From: Trematomus loennbergii
Taxonomy: Eukaryota > Chordata > Actinopteri > Perciformes > Nototheniidae
Assembly (NCBI GenBank): GCA_012861695.1
Contig: JAAOOA010000002.1
Coordinates: 18,142,303-18,206,302 of the forward strand
DNA length: 64,000 nt
Direction of reading: 5' to 3'
The notes beneath the pieces are model-generated. The model had not been told where the DNA came from and ran no database searches. It saw only the letters and a program-made list of their open reading frames with translations. Both the position numbers and the translations under genes were made by a program. This document shows positions 12,234-28,800 of this stretch, in pieces (the stretch's first letter is position 1; every line of letters begins with the position of its first letter).

Positions 12234-15200
12234 TCAAGCTTGTTGATAATGAATGGAGCATTCTGGAAGTTAAGGGAGTTAGGGAGGCAGTATCAGGATG
12301 TTCTCAGTTCAACAGAAGTTGAAAGTCATATTGTTGGTGCACATAAAGTTATTGAACAAGATCCGGACAAATCTTCTTAATAAGGACATTTCCCAAGATT
12401 AGCAAAAACGTGAAAGCCAGTAAATAGAAATAAACATTAGCAAGTAAGAATCACACAATGATATTATTAAAGTAAGTAAGTGAGCAAAATACCTTTCTGT
12501 TACACTAGCACTAAACTAATGAATTTGGCAGATATTGACTGTTGTGGATGTTTTTGTTGTCCAGCGTGTAGGATTAGGTGGCATCTAGCAGTGAGGCTGC
12601 AGAAAACCAACTAAATAGCAAGCATTTTGGAGAACTATTGTAACCTTTAAGTAAGATAAAAGAAAGTGATAGGCCCTTTTTATAGCGAGAGTTTGGTTTG
12701 TCCATTGTGAGCTACTGCAGAAAAATGGCGGTAGAGAACCCACTTCCCATGTAGATATGAAGGGCTCATTATAAGCTAACAAAAATGCAACAACTTTCAC
12801 TTTCAGGTGGTCATACACTAATGAAAAGCTAGTTTTGAATATTATATTACATTTCTGCAATATATCCCGCTTAATCCAGCATGCGTAGGTCCTTTAAATA
12901 GTGGCAGTTGATGAAAATTAGACCAAACCAAATTCAACGTTAATTAAACTAATGTTGAGATGCACATAAATGTTTCTACCAAATATTGTGCCAATCCATG
13001 CAGTACATTTTGAAGTGTTACACTAGATACATGAGACGAGGCATGACCAAATAAGAAGGGTTCAATCTCTAAAGACCAGAACTGTCTGTGCTAAATGTCA
13101 TGGCAAATCAACCAATACTTATTATCATATTAAAGTTGAGATATTTCACTCTGGACCAAATTGGATCAGCTTTAAATCTGTGGTTAAAGTAAATGCTGGC
13201 TACTAAAAAGTGTGATTCTGATACTATCACGATACAACTGATGGCTTTGAGGCGCTGACATTCACTCACTGCTGGTATCTCTCCTGGCATCTCCACTATC
13301 TTTGATTTCTTGCAGGCATTTCTGAAATGCAGATTGAGCTGGCTCACATGAATTTAAAAATCTGTTGAATAAATCACACTCAGGCAACAGAGTCACCGCC
13401 CAGGGTTTTGGTTGCAGTCGTCTCTTACCTCTGCTGTGATCTTTCCCCATTCATTATGGTGAAGAGAAGCTCATCCGGTGGTAGTCCATTGACTCTAATT
13501 ACATCTTTCCAATCAAAAACCCAGACTGCAATGTTCCAGGCTGTGGATAAAGAAATTAAATGAATTTTTAATCAAGTTTATTTTCTGATGGAAAGTATAG
13601 AGAGGATGCCCAGAGACATGAACAACAGGTAGATGAATAACTCTCCTCTTGAATTAAGTACGGTTACTGTGAGGCATTTTGCATTCAGCTCCACAGGGGT
13701 CAGAGATGCACGCAGAAATGTAATTTATCAGAGGCTCTTCACTGTAATTTATGTGGTTTCCTGCTAAATCTCTACAGCTTGATAGCACTCAGTTTCTTAT
13801 TAGCTTTTGTGTCAATGATATGTGCATTCGCTAACCTAAAACTTTAATGATCTCATTTTTTTCAAGGTAGTTTCAGATGTAGCAATACAGATTCTAAGCA
13901 AAACGCTGAAAATTGGTATGTAACTTGATTTAACAAACCTTCTGTGACATGTGACGTTGCATTGGATTTAGAATTTTGTTTAATAACCTGTACGATTATA
14001 TCTTATTTGTGTCATAAGTATCCAACACAAATCATTTGTGTACTGATTTATATAATTCACTTATTTATATTAATCTTTCATACGTTTTGTAGTGTACAAA
14101 ATATAGATTTCCTCTATGTGGTTCTACATAGTATTTGACAAAAATATGTATAAATTCTTGCACATTTGCTGGATGTATTATGCATATATTGTTTGCCTTA
14201 TTTGAGGTATTTGTCCCCTGTGATGTGAAAACTGTCTTTAGTCATGTAAAGATCAAAACAAAAACAAGATGTTGAGCCTAGAACTTCTAAAACCTGTCAT
14301 ATTGGCCTTCTTAAAGATTCATAAGGACTGCAGAAATGTCCACAACCAAGGAATACATCAGCTGAGAGTATGACAACTGAAAGGATTGTTCTGGAAGTCA
14401 CAATGTGCTTCAGATCTGCAGCGAGGATAACATGATTCAGAGGACCTTGCTCCGAATCAATATATATATATCCCCTCTGGTGTGGACAGAAAAACGGTCA
14501 GTGCACATTACTCTTAAATGATGTGTCATGTGCCCTTTAAGATGCACATGTATTCTATCAGTGCACTCAGATGTCATAAACCCAATGCAAAAGACCCATT
14601 AATATGAGCTCTGGCAGGCGAGTCCAATGTGTTCCTGTGATTTATCTGTGGTTGAAAAGGAAAAAAAACAAATAGCATATACTATTCCAGCAGTGCATCA
14701 GTCATAATTCTCAACCTGGCACCTTATTCTCCTCATTTATAATAGGTACAGAGTTGTATCATTTTGTATCCTCTTCTTAACGGCAACTTTACCTGAATTA
14801 CATTTCAGTTGCCATACTTTGATTACATCCTTGCTAAGTACCACCATCTGATTCCTCCATTATGTAAGGTATGAATACAAATGGGCTGGCTGAGAGAGAG
14901 ACAAAGGGGCAGAAGGAGAGAAGGGACACAGGGAGAGATAACAAATTAAAGGAAAGTCGGTCGGAGAGACAGGGAAAAAAAGAGGCTAGGAACAAAGAGC
15001 TGAATTGAGAGCAGCCATCCACTCTGGATGAGCCCCTCTTGACCTTCTTGGTCTGGAGTATTGTGGTGGAACACACATCAGTGTTTGAAGCCAGCCTTGC
15101 ACCACACGCTTGAATGGACCGGGCGGACTGTTGGCACCGAGTGTGTGTGGCAAAAAATCAAGCGGCTTAAAAAGGAGCATCTTCAGGTTTTGGCTGAGGC

Positions 15201-15652
15201 TGTCAAAGGCTGGACCTCGGTGTTCCAAGATCCTCTCAGAGCCTGTGGCCTGTCACTCCTCTGCCAAAACTGGAGCTCATTTGTGGAATACGCCATGCCT
15301 TCCTATCGGGGCTGAGTGGGATGCAGGTCTAAGCGGAGTGCAGGATCAAAGCGTGCACAGGGGCCCAAGAGCATGGCTGGGTGTCACCCGGTGATAACCC
15401 TCACATCGCCTGCCAGGCTGGATTCCACTCATATTTCACAAGCAAGCTCTGGGCCACACTCGTCTCTCAGCTGCACTTCGTATGAAATAATAACCTGTCC
15501 TGGATGCTAGGCTGGGTGCACTCTCGCCCTGAAAGACAAGGGCTGTTTTGACAGTGCAGCTGATGAAACAACACTCTGATCTTTAGTCGCTGGCCTGGAA
15601 GTTAGAGATGAGTAAAGCTTGTAACCGGTGGTGGAAATTATATTTATTCTTA

Positions 15653-16199
15653 ATGATATGCAGAGATGGCAAAAGTACACATCCTTTACTCAAGTAGAAG
15701 TACAGATACTCGTGTTTAAAAATACTCTGGTAAAAGTAGAAGTACTGACTAAACTTCTTTACTCAAGTAAAAAGTAAAAAGTACCCATAACTACCATCTG
15801 TTTTAAAGAGTAACTGACCTCCCTTTATATTATTAGAACAATAATGTCATTGTTAGCTAATGAATGTTTCCATGCTGAACAACGGCAACATGACAACGTT
15901 TTCATTGGTCCCTCTTCTTTAGAGAAGACCAGGAAATTATGGATACACGGATCATGTTAAAATCAATAGGCACGCAATGACTCTAAATAATAATGATCAC
16001 GCCACCAAACACACATTAAATCTAAAGTAACCAGCCTGTTTTGAAAATGTAAGAAGTAGAAAGTACAGGTATTTGTGTTAAAAATGTAAGAAGTAAAAGT
16101 AAAAAGTCATCAGAAAAATAAGTAGTGGAGTAAGAAAAATGTACTTAAGTACAGTAACGAAGTATTTGTACTCCACTACTTCCCACCTCTGATGATATG
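15653..16199. mobile_element. hAT-type MITE, 531 bp, with perfect 8-bp target duplication
   Basis: The element runs 15661-16191, beginning CAGAGATGGCAAAAGTAC and ending TACTTCCCACCTCTG, i.e. imperfect CAGAGRTGG inverted ends. Both sides are flanked by ATGATATG (15653-15660 and 16192-16199), the 8-bp duplication expected of hAT transposition. The interior is rich in the AAGTAGAAGTAC / TACTCAAGTA words common in fish non-autonomous hAT elements. It has no ORF of note, so it would depend on a transposase encoded elsewhere. Confidence 0.95.
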
Positions 16200-16864
16200 T
16201 TTCTTAAAACTTCAGTACAGTTCTTAAAGGGGAAAATTGAGTGCAGATTGCTGTTTCATGAGCCATCAATCGCATCAAACGATTATCAGCAGTAGTTTGT
16301 TCCAAAACTTCAGTGACATGATAACAGATGAGAAAGACCATGAGATGTGGTTTAAAAGACCAGGGAAAAAGCAAGTAAGTGTAAACATTCCACCCTTCCC
16401 CGGATAAATCAAATAAAAATATTTGCACTCAATGGAAAGCCTTTCAAGAGGAGTTTGCTAAGAAGTACGCCATTAAAAGGGCAAAGCATTAAGCTAATTA
16501 GAGTGGATTTCATTGCTCCACAACAGCATGCAATATGTTTCCATGTATGTACATCTGTTTAAAAATGAAATATGGGCCGTCTGTCGCGTATCTGCCAACC
16601 CACCTGGTTCTGAATAAACAGAGAACGGAAAGGAAGTACAAGTTGTTTATCTGCCGCTCTCCATTCAACCTACATAAAGGTCAAATTGTATTCGCACCAG
16701 CATATATATATATATTGGAGATTAAATCTTCCTCAGATAACACCCGTCAGATCCGTATTGCATTAGTAATTCCACTACTGCTGCTGTTTATATTATTGTT
16801 GTTGTGAAATGATAAGTGATGCGGTGTGAGCAGCAGGATTTATGCTGCCTGAAGGTCAGCACTC

Positions 16865-16880
16865 GGGGGGGGGGGGGGGG
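16865..16880 (+). repeat. Poly-G tract (16 G)
   Basis: Uninterrupted run of 16 guanines in intergenic DNA downstream of oat. Confidence 0.95.
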
Positions 16881-17502
16881 AGAGCCTTCAACTGTCTCTG
16901 GAGCCGGCCAGAGGTTGTTGCCGCAACATCCAGCTCATCTTCAGGGAACAAAAAGTGTCAAATATGTCAAATCTCTGTCAGTGGAGGTCCTCGTGTAGCG
17001 CTGGTCTGAAGGATTGGGTGACAGGCTGAAGGACTGAACATCCAGGTTGTGGCTTTTAGGGTTCAACCGTGTTATTCTGGGACTTGTGAGTAAGTCTTGA
17101 CTATCTGTGCATTTCCTGTTATTTTAAGCTTTGTGTTCAACACCTGCCATATAAGGGTGTTCACTTCATTTGAGAACTTATTTTCATTCAGTAAAGGCAC
17201 AGCACCATCTAGTGTTACTTCTAGAGTCATTTCACAATATGCCTGTTTTTACTTTGAAATGATCTGTATGCTTTGCTGTGTTGGGTGAATAATGTCAACC
17301 CGTTATTGTGGTTAAATACTTTAAAATCCCTTCAAATATGTGACAGTTGGGTGTGAAAAGAGCTGCTTCAGCTTTGATCTCGATCCCTTTTCTGAGTCAA
17401 TGTGCTGATTTTTAGCTAACTGGAAACTCTGAACGTTCTTCCTGAAACAGGCCTCTGAATTATTTTACACAAAAAGCAGGACAGGGAATATAACTGCAAT
17501 AA

Positions 17503-17508
17503 TTTATT
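17503..17508 (-). terminator. oat: Candidate oat polyadenylation signal (AATAAA)
   Basis: On the minus strand this reads AATAAA, about 680 bases after the oat stop codon at 18185-18187. It is a plausible 3'-UTR end. There is no transcript evidence, and other signals could be used. Confidence 0.45.
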
Positions 17509-18184
17509 TGAGGCTCAGTGGATTATGCAAAAAAACTTCAGGCAATTTGCCAGACAAACATTTACATTGTTTTGTAACAGATTAAACATTCATCCAAAAG
17601 TTAATTGTTAACAACGTACAGATACATGGGATTGTGGATTACGTCATGTAAAGATTTTCCAAGAATAAAACTTACTGTAATTGCACTATAATTCTGACCT
17701 ATCTTTTAAAGATTCGGGAATCTGGAAATATTCCATGCATTTCAAGAATTTAAATGTGCGGAAACCCTGGTGTTGAGAGTAGCTGGCCCAATATGCAACT
17801 TCTTTCACAACTTCTTTCAAGTCCTGCACAACAGTCAGACTTAACCGAAATAAAGAAAAGTGTACATCTCAAAATTCCAATAAAATCTTCCCAGCTTTCT
17901 ACTGCACTGGCAACGATTCTTTTTTTCAAATGAAAAGGTTTTGGTGTTGCCATCTTACCTAAGACAGCCTTACAGAACCTTTTCTTGACAGCAGTTTTTC
18001 TGTATAAAAATGTAGCCTCATAGAAGCACTCTACACAGTCTCATTCTACTGTATTTCTACAGTAATATACTTTAAACGACCCCCTACATTTGAAATGAAA
18101 AGAAACTACTGAATGTTAAGCAACCATTTGACAGGATTATCGTCATGAAGGTGGCCTGTGCATTGTGGAAATGACGGTTGTGGT

Positions 18185-23018
<4,834 letters not shown>

Positions 23019-23596
23019 TCCCTTTGTGGTTGTATGCTGCAAAGTCTATAATAAAAAGCAAGTACAAAAAAAAGGAAAAACAATTTAGATTGCATCAGTG
23101 CTGAACTTATGATAACAAATAGAGTTGCTCTCGTCGAAGCAGTACTAGAACAGCACACAATAATTGATAAACATTTAGTTGATTCATTGGAAACTATGGT
23201 AATAATAGCTTACTTATGGGTTTTAGTGGAAGCAATGATGAAAAACAACACCTGTATAACCAGCCTTTTAAATATGTGTTAATCCCATCATTGGCAGTGA
23301 TGCTCTTACCCTGAACAAAACAAAGAAGTGCCTCTAAAAACAACACACACCGTTGCTACAAAAACATGGCTTGGCAGATCTGCTGATCAACAAATCTCTT
23401 TCATCGCAACACAATAGGGGATGAACATACTTTTGATGGATGTGGGTTGGCAAAAGATTAACCTAAAGCAGCACAGCAACTCAACTGGGATGTTCCTGAC
23501 TTTTCTCTTTGGTCGCTATCATAGTTTATGAAACTTCCATTCGTGGTTATCTGTAACATGTAAGCTGTTCCCTTGCTTCTGATCATTTATAGAATG

Positions 23597-24424
23597 CTAC
23601 TTTCTAGTGATGACGAGATGAAGCCGAGGCTTCGGAGCGTGTGTCGAGTAATCGCCGAAGCTTTCTGTGAAGCCTGTGTCGAGGCTTGTATCATTTGGGG
23701 GCCAGTGACGTCATCGATGACAAACGAAGCCTCGTTTGTCGATACCACGTGACTGCTTCAGGAAGCGATTCAGATCTTGGCGCGAGCTTCTGACAGATAA
23801 AAAGCCATGGGATTCGATTCAAGATGTGTGATCCTTGTGAGAGGAAAACACTTGTGTTTTGCCAGTTTTGGTTGTACGATATTTTTAGTAGCAAAAATTC
23901 AGATAATTAATACATTTCAGAAAAATTCACTGGCCTCTGCAAAGTCACACAAGCACATTCACTGGCCTCTGCAAGTTACACAAGCATATTCACTGCCCTC
24001 TGGCAAGTTAAACCCTTGTTCTTTTCCAGTTTTCGAACATATATTGCTTCTTTTGTCTTTATAGAAGGCAGCAGACATTTACATTTATTTATGTATAGAT
24101 GTAACAACAAGATACTATATTGACACATTGTTTTTATTATTATATACAGTCATTTTAAAACACTTACTGGTGTAAAATTCTGTTCATACAGGATGACAAA
24201 TACATTTGACATCTTTTACCTTTTTGTATCATTATTTCCAGTATTTTTAGTATGTCAAAGATTACAAATAATATGTGGCTGTTTTACACCTGTTCACCAA
24301 CAGGGGGTCTTGTGAGCACATGAAGCCCATGATGAAGCTTCATGAGATGAACCTTTTAGCGAACCGATTTGCTGGAAAGCTTCAAAGCTTCATGAGGCTT
24401 CATCTCGTCATCACTACTACTTTC
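23597..24424. mobile_element. hAT-type element, 812 bp, in oat 5' intron
   Basis: The element runs 23605-24416. The left end is TAGTGATGACGAGATGAAGC and the right end is its exact inverse, followed on both sides by CTACTTTC (23597-23604 and 24417-24424), a perfect 8-bp duplication. The subterminal sequence is rich in GAAGC/GCTTC words (GAAGCCGAGGCTTC, AAGCTTCAAAGCTTCATGAGG). The interior has a direct repeat of CACTGGCCTCTGCAAGT-like words around 23928-23990. No transposase is visible. It sits in the intron upstream of the oat start-codon exon, about 1-2 kb from the promoter. Confidence 0.95.
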
Positions 24425-25244
24425 CAAATGTTTAAAAATGTACCACTCAGAATGTGGTCTTCATAATGTTTTGGCACTGAGTGCTTGTGAGATTATCACA
24501 CCATCTTTCACTAATGCTTGTGGCATTTAAGTTAGATGGGAACATAATGGGCAAGTTCAATTCCCTGAAGTCAAACCCACTTTTCCAACTGTTACATGCA
24601 GTGGCATAAGTTACAACACTGACAAGAAAGGAGTTGAAACATTGCCAATGGCTAACAGTGAGGATGACTTGGCTCTGGATTGGCAATAACCTTGAATCGT
24701 GAATAAATAAGCAGAGCAAACAGACAGCACCTGGCCTGTGCTACAAGGACAGTTTGTAGACTGTACATACCCCCCTCTGCTCTTCGGACATGATTGGTTC
24801 CTGGGCTGCTGCCTCCACAACACACCCACACACATTAACGTTACGTAAAAGAGCTAAATAAAGACCACGAGTATGAGTTTCTATTAACTGATACCCTTTA
24901 AGCAGCTCCCAGAAACGAACCAGCACTGCCCAATACTATTATATAATATGCTAACATGCAGAATAATCTGAAATTCAACGTGACACCCAACGGCTTTGTG
25001 GATATAAACGAATGTTTCTCTGTTTAAGATAGAAGCTAACCAGACACAGGTGCTTCACGTCCGTTATTTAGAAACCGAGTAGCTAGCTAACGTTAGCCTT
25101 CAATTTCCTGATGCCAGGAATGAAATACCAAGAAAGGTTAGCAGAGAGGAGACATAAATGGAAGTGAAACGGTACCAGAAAGAAGTCAAGCGAAGATAAA
25201 ACACTCTTGAATCGCGAGTGATGCCTGTGTTGTCCGGTGGATGA

Positions 25245-25674
25245 AGCAGATGGTTGGTTCTGGTGCGGATTATGATGTGCCTTTGCCTGGCTCTGCTGCT
25301 GACTGGAGACCTGGCAACGCTTCGTGCGTCAGAAGACCCGCCCACTATGTTGCAACTTTCCCAACGATTGCATCGATCAATCAAAACTACCCCCCGAAAA
25401 ATTTGCAGCAATAATAATCACACTCATCACCAATTAAACCAGTGACACTGTATCGTCCAGTTATTTAAAAATAAATTCATAGTGGCGGTATCAATTATAA
25501 TACTTTTTTTTTTAAAAAGCTAATTTGACTGCAGCATATTTTAGGGACTCACTGTGTCTGTAAGTATCATAAATACGGATCAATTAATATTAATTGTTAC
25601 GATATGAGTTCACATTAGTTCATGTCAGCCTGCCTCGCTTCTCGCGCATGCGCCTTTAAGACTGTCATTCTGCA
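25245..25674. promoter_or_regulatory. Inferred bidirectional oat/lhpp promoter interval
   Basis: oat is read leftward and lhpp rightward from this interval. The lhpp ATG is at 25675, so its transcript must start just upstream. The oat first exon is not identifiable from sequence alone but probably lies at about 25.0-25.3 kb. The interval is free of recognisable repeats and holds a perfect NRF-1 palindrome close to the lhpp start. Transcription start sites are inferred, not seen. Confidence 0.5.
25644..25653. promoter_or_regulatory. NRF-1 consensus palindrome GCGCATGCGC
   Basis: Exact match to the NRF-1 palindrome, 22 bp upstream of the lhpp start codon. NRF-1 sites are typical of CpG-type and bidirectional promoters of nuclear genes for mitochondrial or metabolic proteins, which fits oat. 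Occupancy is not known. Confidence 0.6.
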
Positions 25675-25805
25675 ATGGCTGACACGGACTGGCCAGGCTG
25701 TGGGAAGAGTTTGAAAGGTGTCATTTTGGACATGTGTGGTGTGTTGTATGACAGTGGGGAGGGCGGGGGGGTTGCCATTCCTGGATCAATTGAAGCAGTG
25801 AAAAA
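25675..25805 (+). CDS. lhpp: lhpp coding exon 1
   Basis: Starts ATGGCTGACACG (context TGCAATGG) and ends GTGAAAAA before GTAAGT. It encodes the HAD motif I block [20 protein letters not shown] with nucleophile Asp19. Confidence 0.95.
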
Positions 25806-28800
25806 GTAAGTGACCAGGTAGTGAGTTGTTAGAGATGTTAGCTTCTTGGATCTTGAGAATACCTAAAGAGCAAAGTGCGTACTCGCTGCTTGCTACTAAC
25901 GTGTGGATACTGGCACTTCCTTGCAAGAATGTGGCTCTGTGTGCATGCATTAGAAAACCCTGGATGCATATTTAAACAAACACAGAGGTGTCTCCTTCTC
26001 AGTGTTACTTTGTTGGCTCAGACTGTAGAGGTTTCTCAATACTCTAATTTCCCCTCCTCGACTCCTCGGTCCTCCGGTAGTGACCCGGGTTGCGGTCGAA
26101 TAGTCCAAAAATCAGCTCCTAAGTTCTAACCCTATCGTCTATTCCTTGACCTCTGAGTGAAACGTCACGGGGTTAAGGGATAGTGGATAGGAGAATTCAA
26201 AAGGATTTAGGAGAAGAGACTGCGGTACTTTAGAGAATCCGACTGCACTTTCACTATCCGACGTGTTTATGATGCGCCAGCGGACGTCATAAATGTGCGT
26301 CTGCTGCTGTGGGGAAACTACAGTTTTCTATACAGCGGACTACAACATGGATGTATAATAAGAACAAGGGACTACTGTAAACTCATCGAGAGGTTGCGGT
26401 CGAATAGTCCAAAAATCAGCTCCTAAGTTCTAACCCTCATCTAGAGACTCTGCACCGTGCTCTGATGCTGTTGTTTTATGCTTTATGAACGGGGACAACA
26501 GAGAAACATATTCTTCATGACCAAAGTTGGAATTGAAATAAAAAAGGAAAGTGAAACTTATGCTCGTCACCCTCTCCCTCCGGTCCACATTAATACGGAG
26601 TTGTGCAATATAGCAGACCATCTCGCACATGCGCAGTACCGATCGGGCAGGTGGACGCATAGATATATATAAACACACTTTTTAGAGATATACATTTTTC
26701 ACACACAAAAAATTTACTAAATTAAACCATATCCCATCATAATACGAGCAAATAAAAAGGCACAACAATAAATATATTATGTGTGTGTGTGTGTGGGGGG
26801 TTGTTAAGATCCAGGTCCAATGGGGGCAGAGGGGAGAGGTGGGTTCAGCATCCTACAGGAAATGTCATTTGCATGTAATATTATTTATTAATATGGAATG
26901 ATATAACTGGAGTTTGTTATCCTTTAATTTTACTTGATTAATTATATTGCAGGTTGTGGGTAACAGCCAGTCCATGGTAGCAGCACGGGAACAGCTTATT
27001 CCTCTGAACTTGTGTGCTTTCTGTTAAAAAAAAAAAACGATAAAGAAGTGCCTCAGTGTTCTCACAACAATTACCATTTGTGCCAGACAAGTTGACCGGT
27101 CACAAACTGGTAACAACACACATATGGCACCAATGCCAAAGGAGATAACAGACGTCAGGAGATTTTTTGAAATACTAACATACAATACACATTCTGGTAC
27201 TCTCTTGAGAAGAAAAATAAATACATCTATTACTACACGACATATTTAAAAAAATGAATGCCATTTTTGTGTTTTGTTACTTTGTAATGAAAGCTGAACC
27301 TGCTGCTCCTCACAGAGAGAAGAGGGAAGAGGCTGTGTGAATTACTTTACATTGTGGATAAGGGTGGATAGCCCCCGTTCTGTGTGGCAAAATGAAAGAC
27401 AGCCCACACACCTATCAATCATCAAACCGTGGGGTCTTATTTCATTACGTGTTGATTTCTATCAACACGTGATGTATAGAGATGTACTACAGCAAAAGTA
27501 TTCTCCGTCGGGACTTCCTGCAACAACACCACGCCGTTATCGTGATTCTGATTGGCCAGAAGACCATCAAATATGTTTTTATTGAGAAGACGATCACTAC
27601 GTGACAAAAGTTTTCAAAACCGTTTTCTTGTCTTCGGTATTTCCAAACAAGTGGCTACTGAAATCAATCTTACTAAAGTGCTGTCTGTGCAATTTACTCC
27701 GCGCGAGTTGGCGGACTTTGCTCTCGGTGGGGCTAAGCCATTTCTTGGTATGGCTGTAGCCTATCCCAGCCATACCCTGGCGCCGCCACTGGGTACATTG
27801 TGTAGGTGCGGCGGACAGACGGGTCTCAGTTGGTTTGGTGGCCTATGCTTACTTTTAATACTTGTAAATACAACTTTTGGCCCGTAATTTCAATTCCCCA
27901 TTTCAGCGACCAGAGAGGGAGGGGATATATCCAGTCTCTGATTGTGTTACGTTATTATGAGAGTGCTCTCATACTTGTTTGATTCTGAAATTGTATATAT
28001 TTATATAAACAGGGTTCGAGTTATGTGGGAGCCAATGGGAGCTGAACTCCCATAAGGAGGGGTCTGAGCTCCCACGGACGCAGTGAAATCATACATCTGT
28101 GGGGGTCGCTAATACATTACCAACAACCATTATTTTAATCACAAATAATGCATGTGTCAATGTAATGAGTATTATTGAAAAGAAAAACATGTTTTCCAAA
28201 AGAACAACGCATCTCTTGAATAACAATATGTCTGCACTGCACCTCTTGCACAATCTATGCCTGTGAGCGTGCTTGCAGCACCCCCTGATGGAGGACAGGG
28301 AATCTGCACGTCCACAAGTTTAAATGGAAATATAATACAAATATAATACAAAAAAAACTAATTTTCGGCCTTGATGTTCACATTCATAATTAAGTAAAGA
28401 TAACACCCTTTTCACCCCGGTTACATTTTCCATGTGCCCTGAGAGGCTCAGTGAGGTAAAGGACTCTGAGTGTTTAGTTCACTTTAGTCTAAGTTATCAC
28501 AGTGTGTCTCAAACGGTTTTATCACAATTTATGTAAACAAATATTTCCAAGGCACACCTTTATAATTATTAGGATAAATAAAAACAGGTTTGAAATCATT
28601 CCAATGTCATTTCATTTAATTTCAAACCTTTATTTAACCAGATTGGTCCCATTGAGATCATAGATCTCTTTTTCAAGGGAGACCTGCAGCATATAGGTTC
28701 CACATGAAACATAAAACAATAAAGGACATCATACATTATATTTACAGGATACATTTACATAGTTATAGACATTTACAAGTACCCATAGTATCAACGAGCA

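Noticed and set aside
15061..15510. Possible gene fragment from overlapping ORFs
   Set aside because: GC-rich but with no recognisable domain and no consistent frame or splice signals. Kept only as a possible non-coding element.
25083..25099. Palindrome GCTAACGTTAGC near the oat first exon
   Set aside because: This word and relatives (about 38395, 29350) are common in fish DNA; no specific function inferred.
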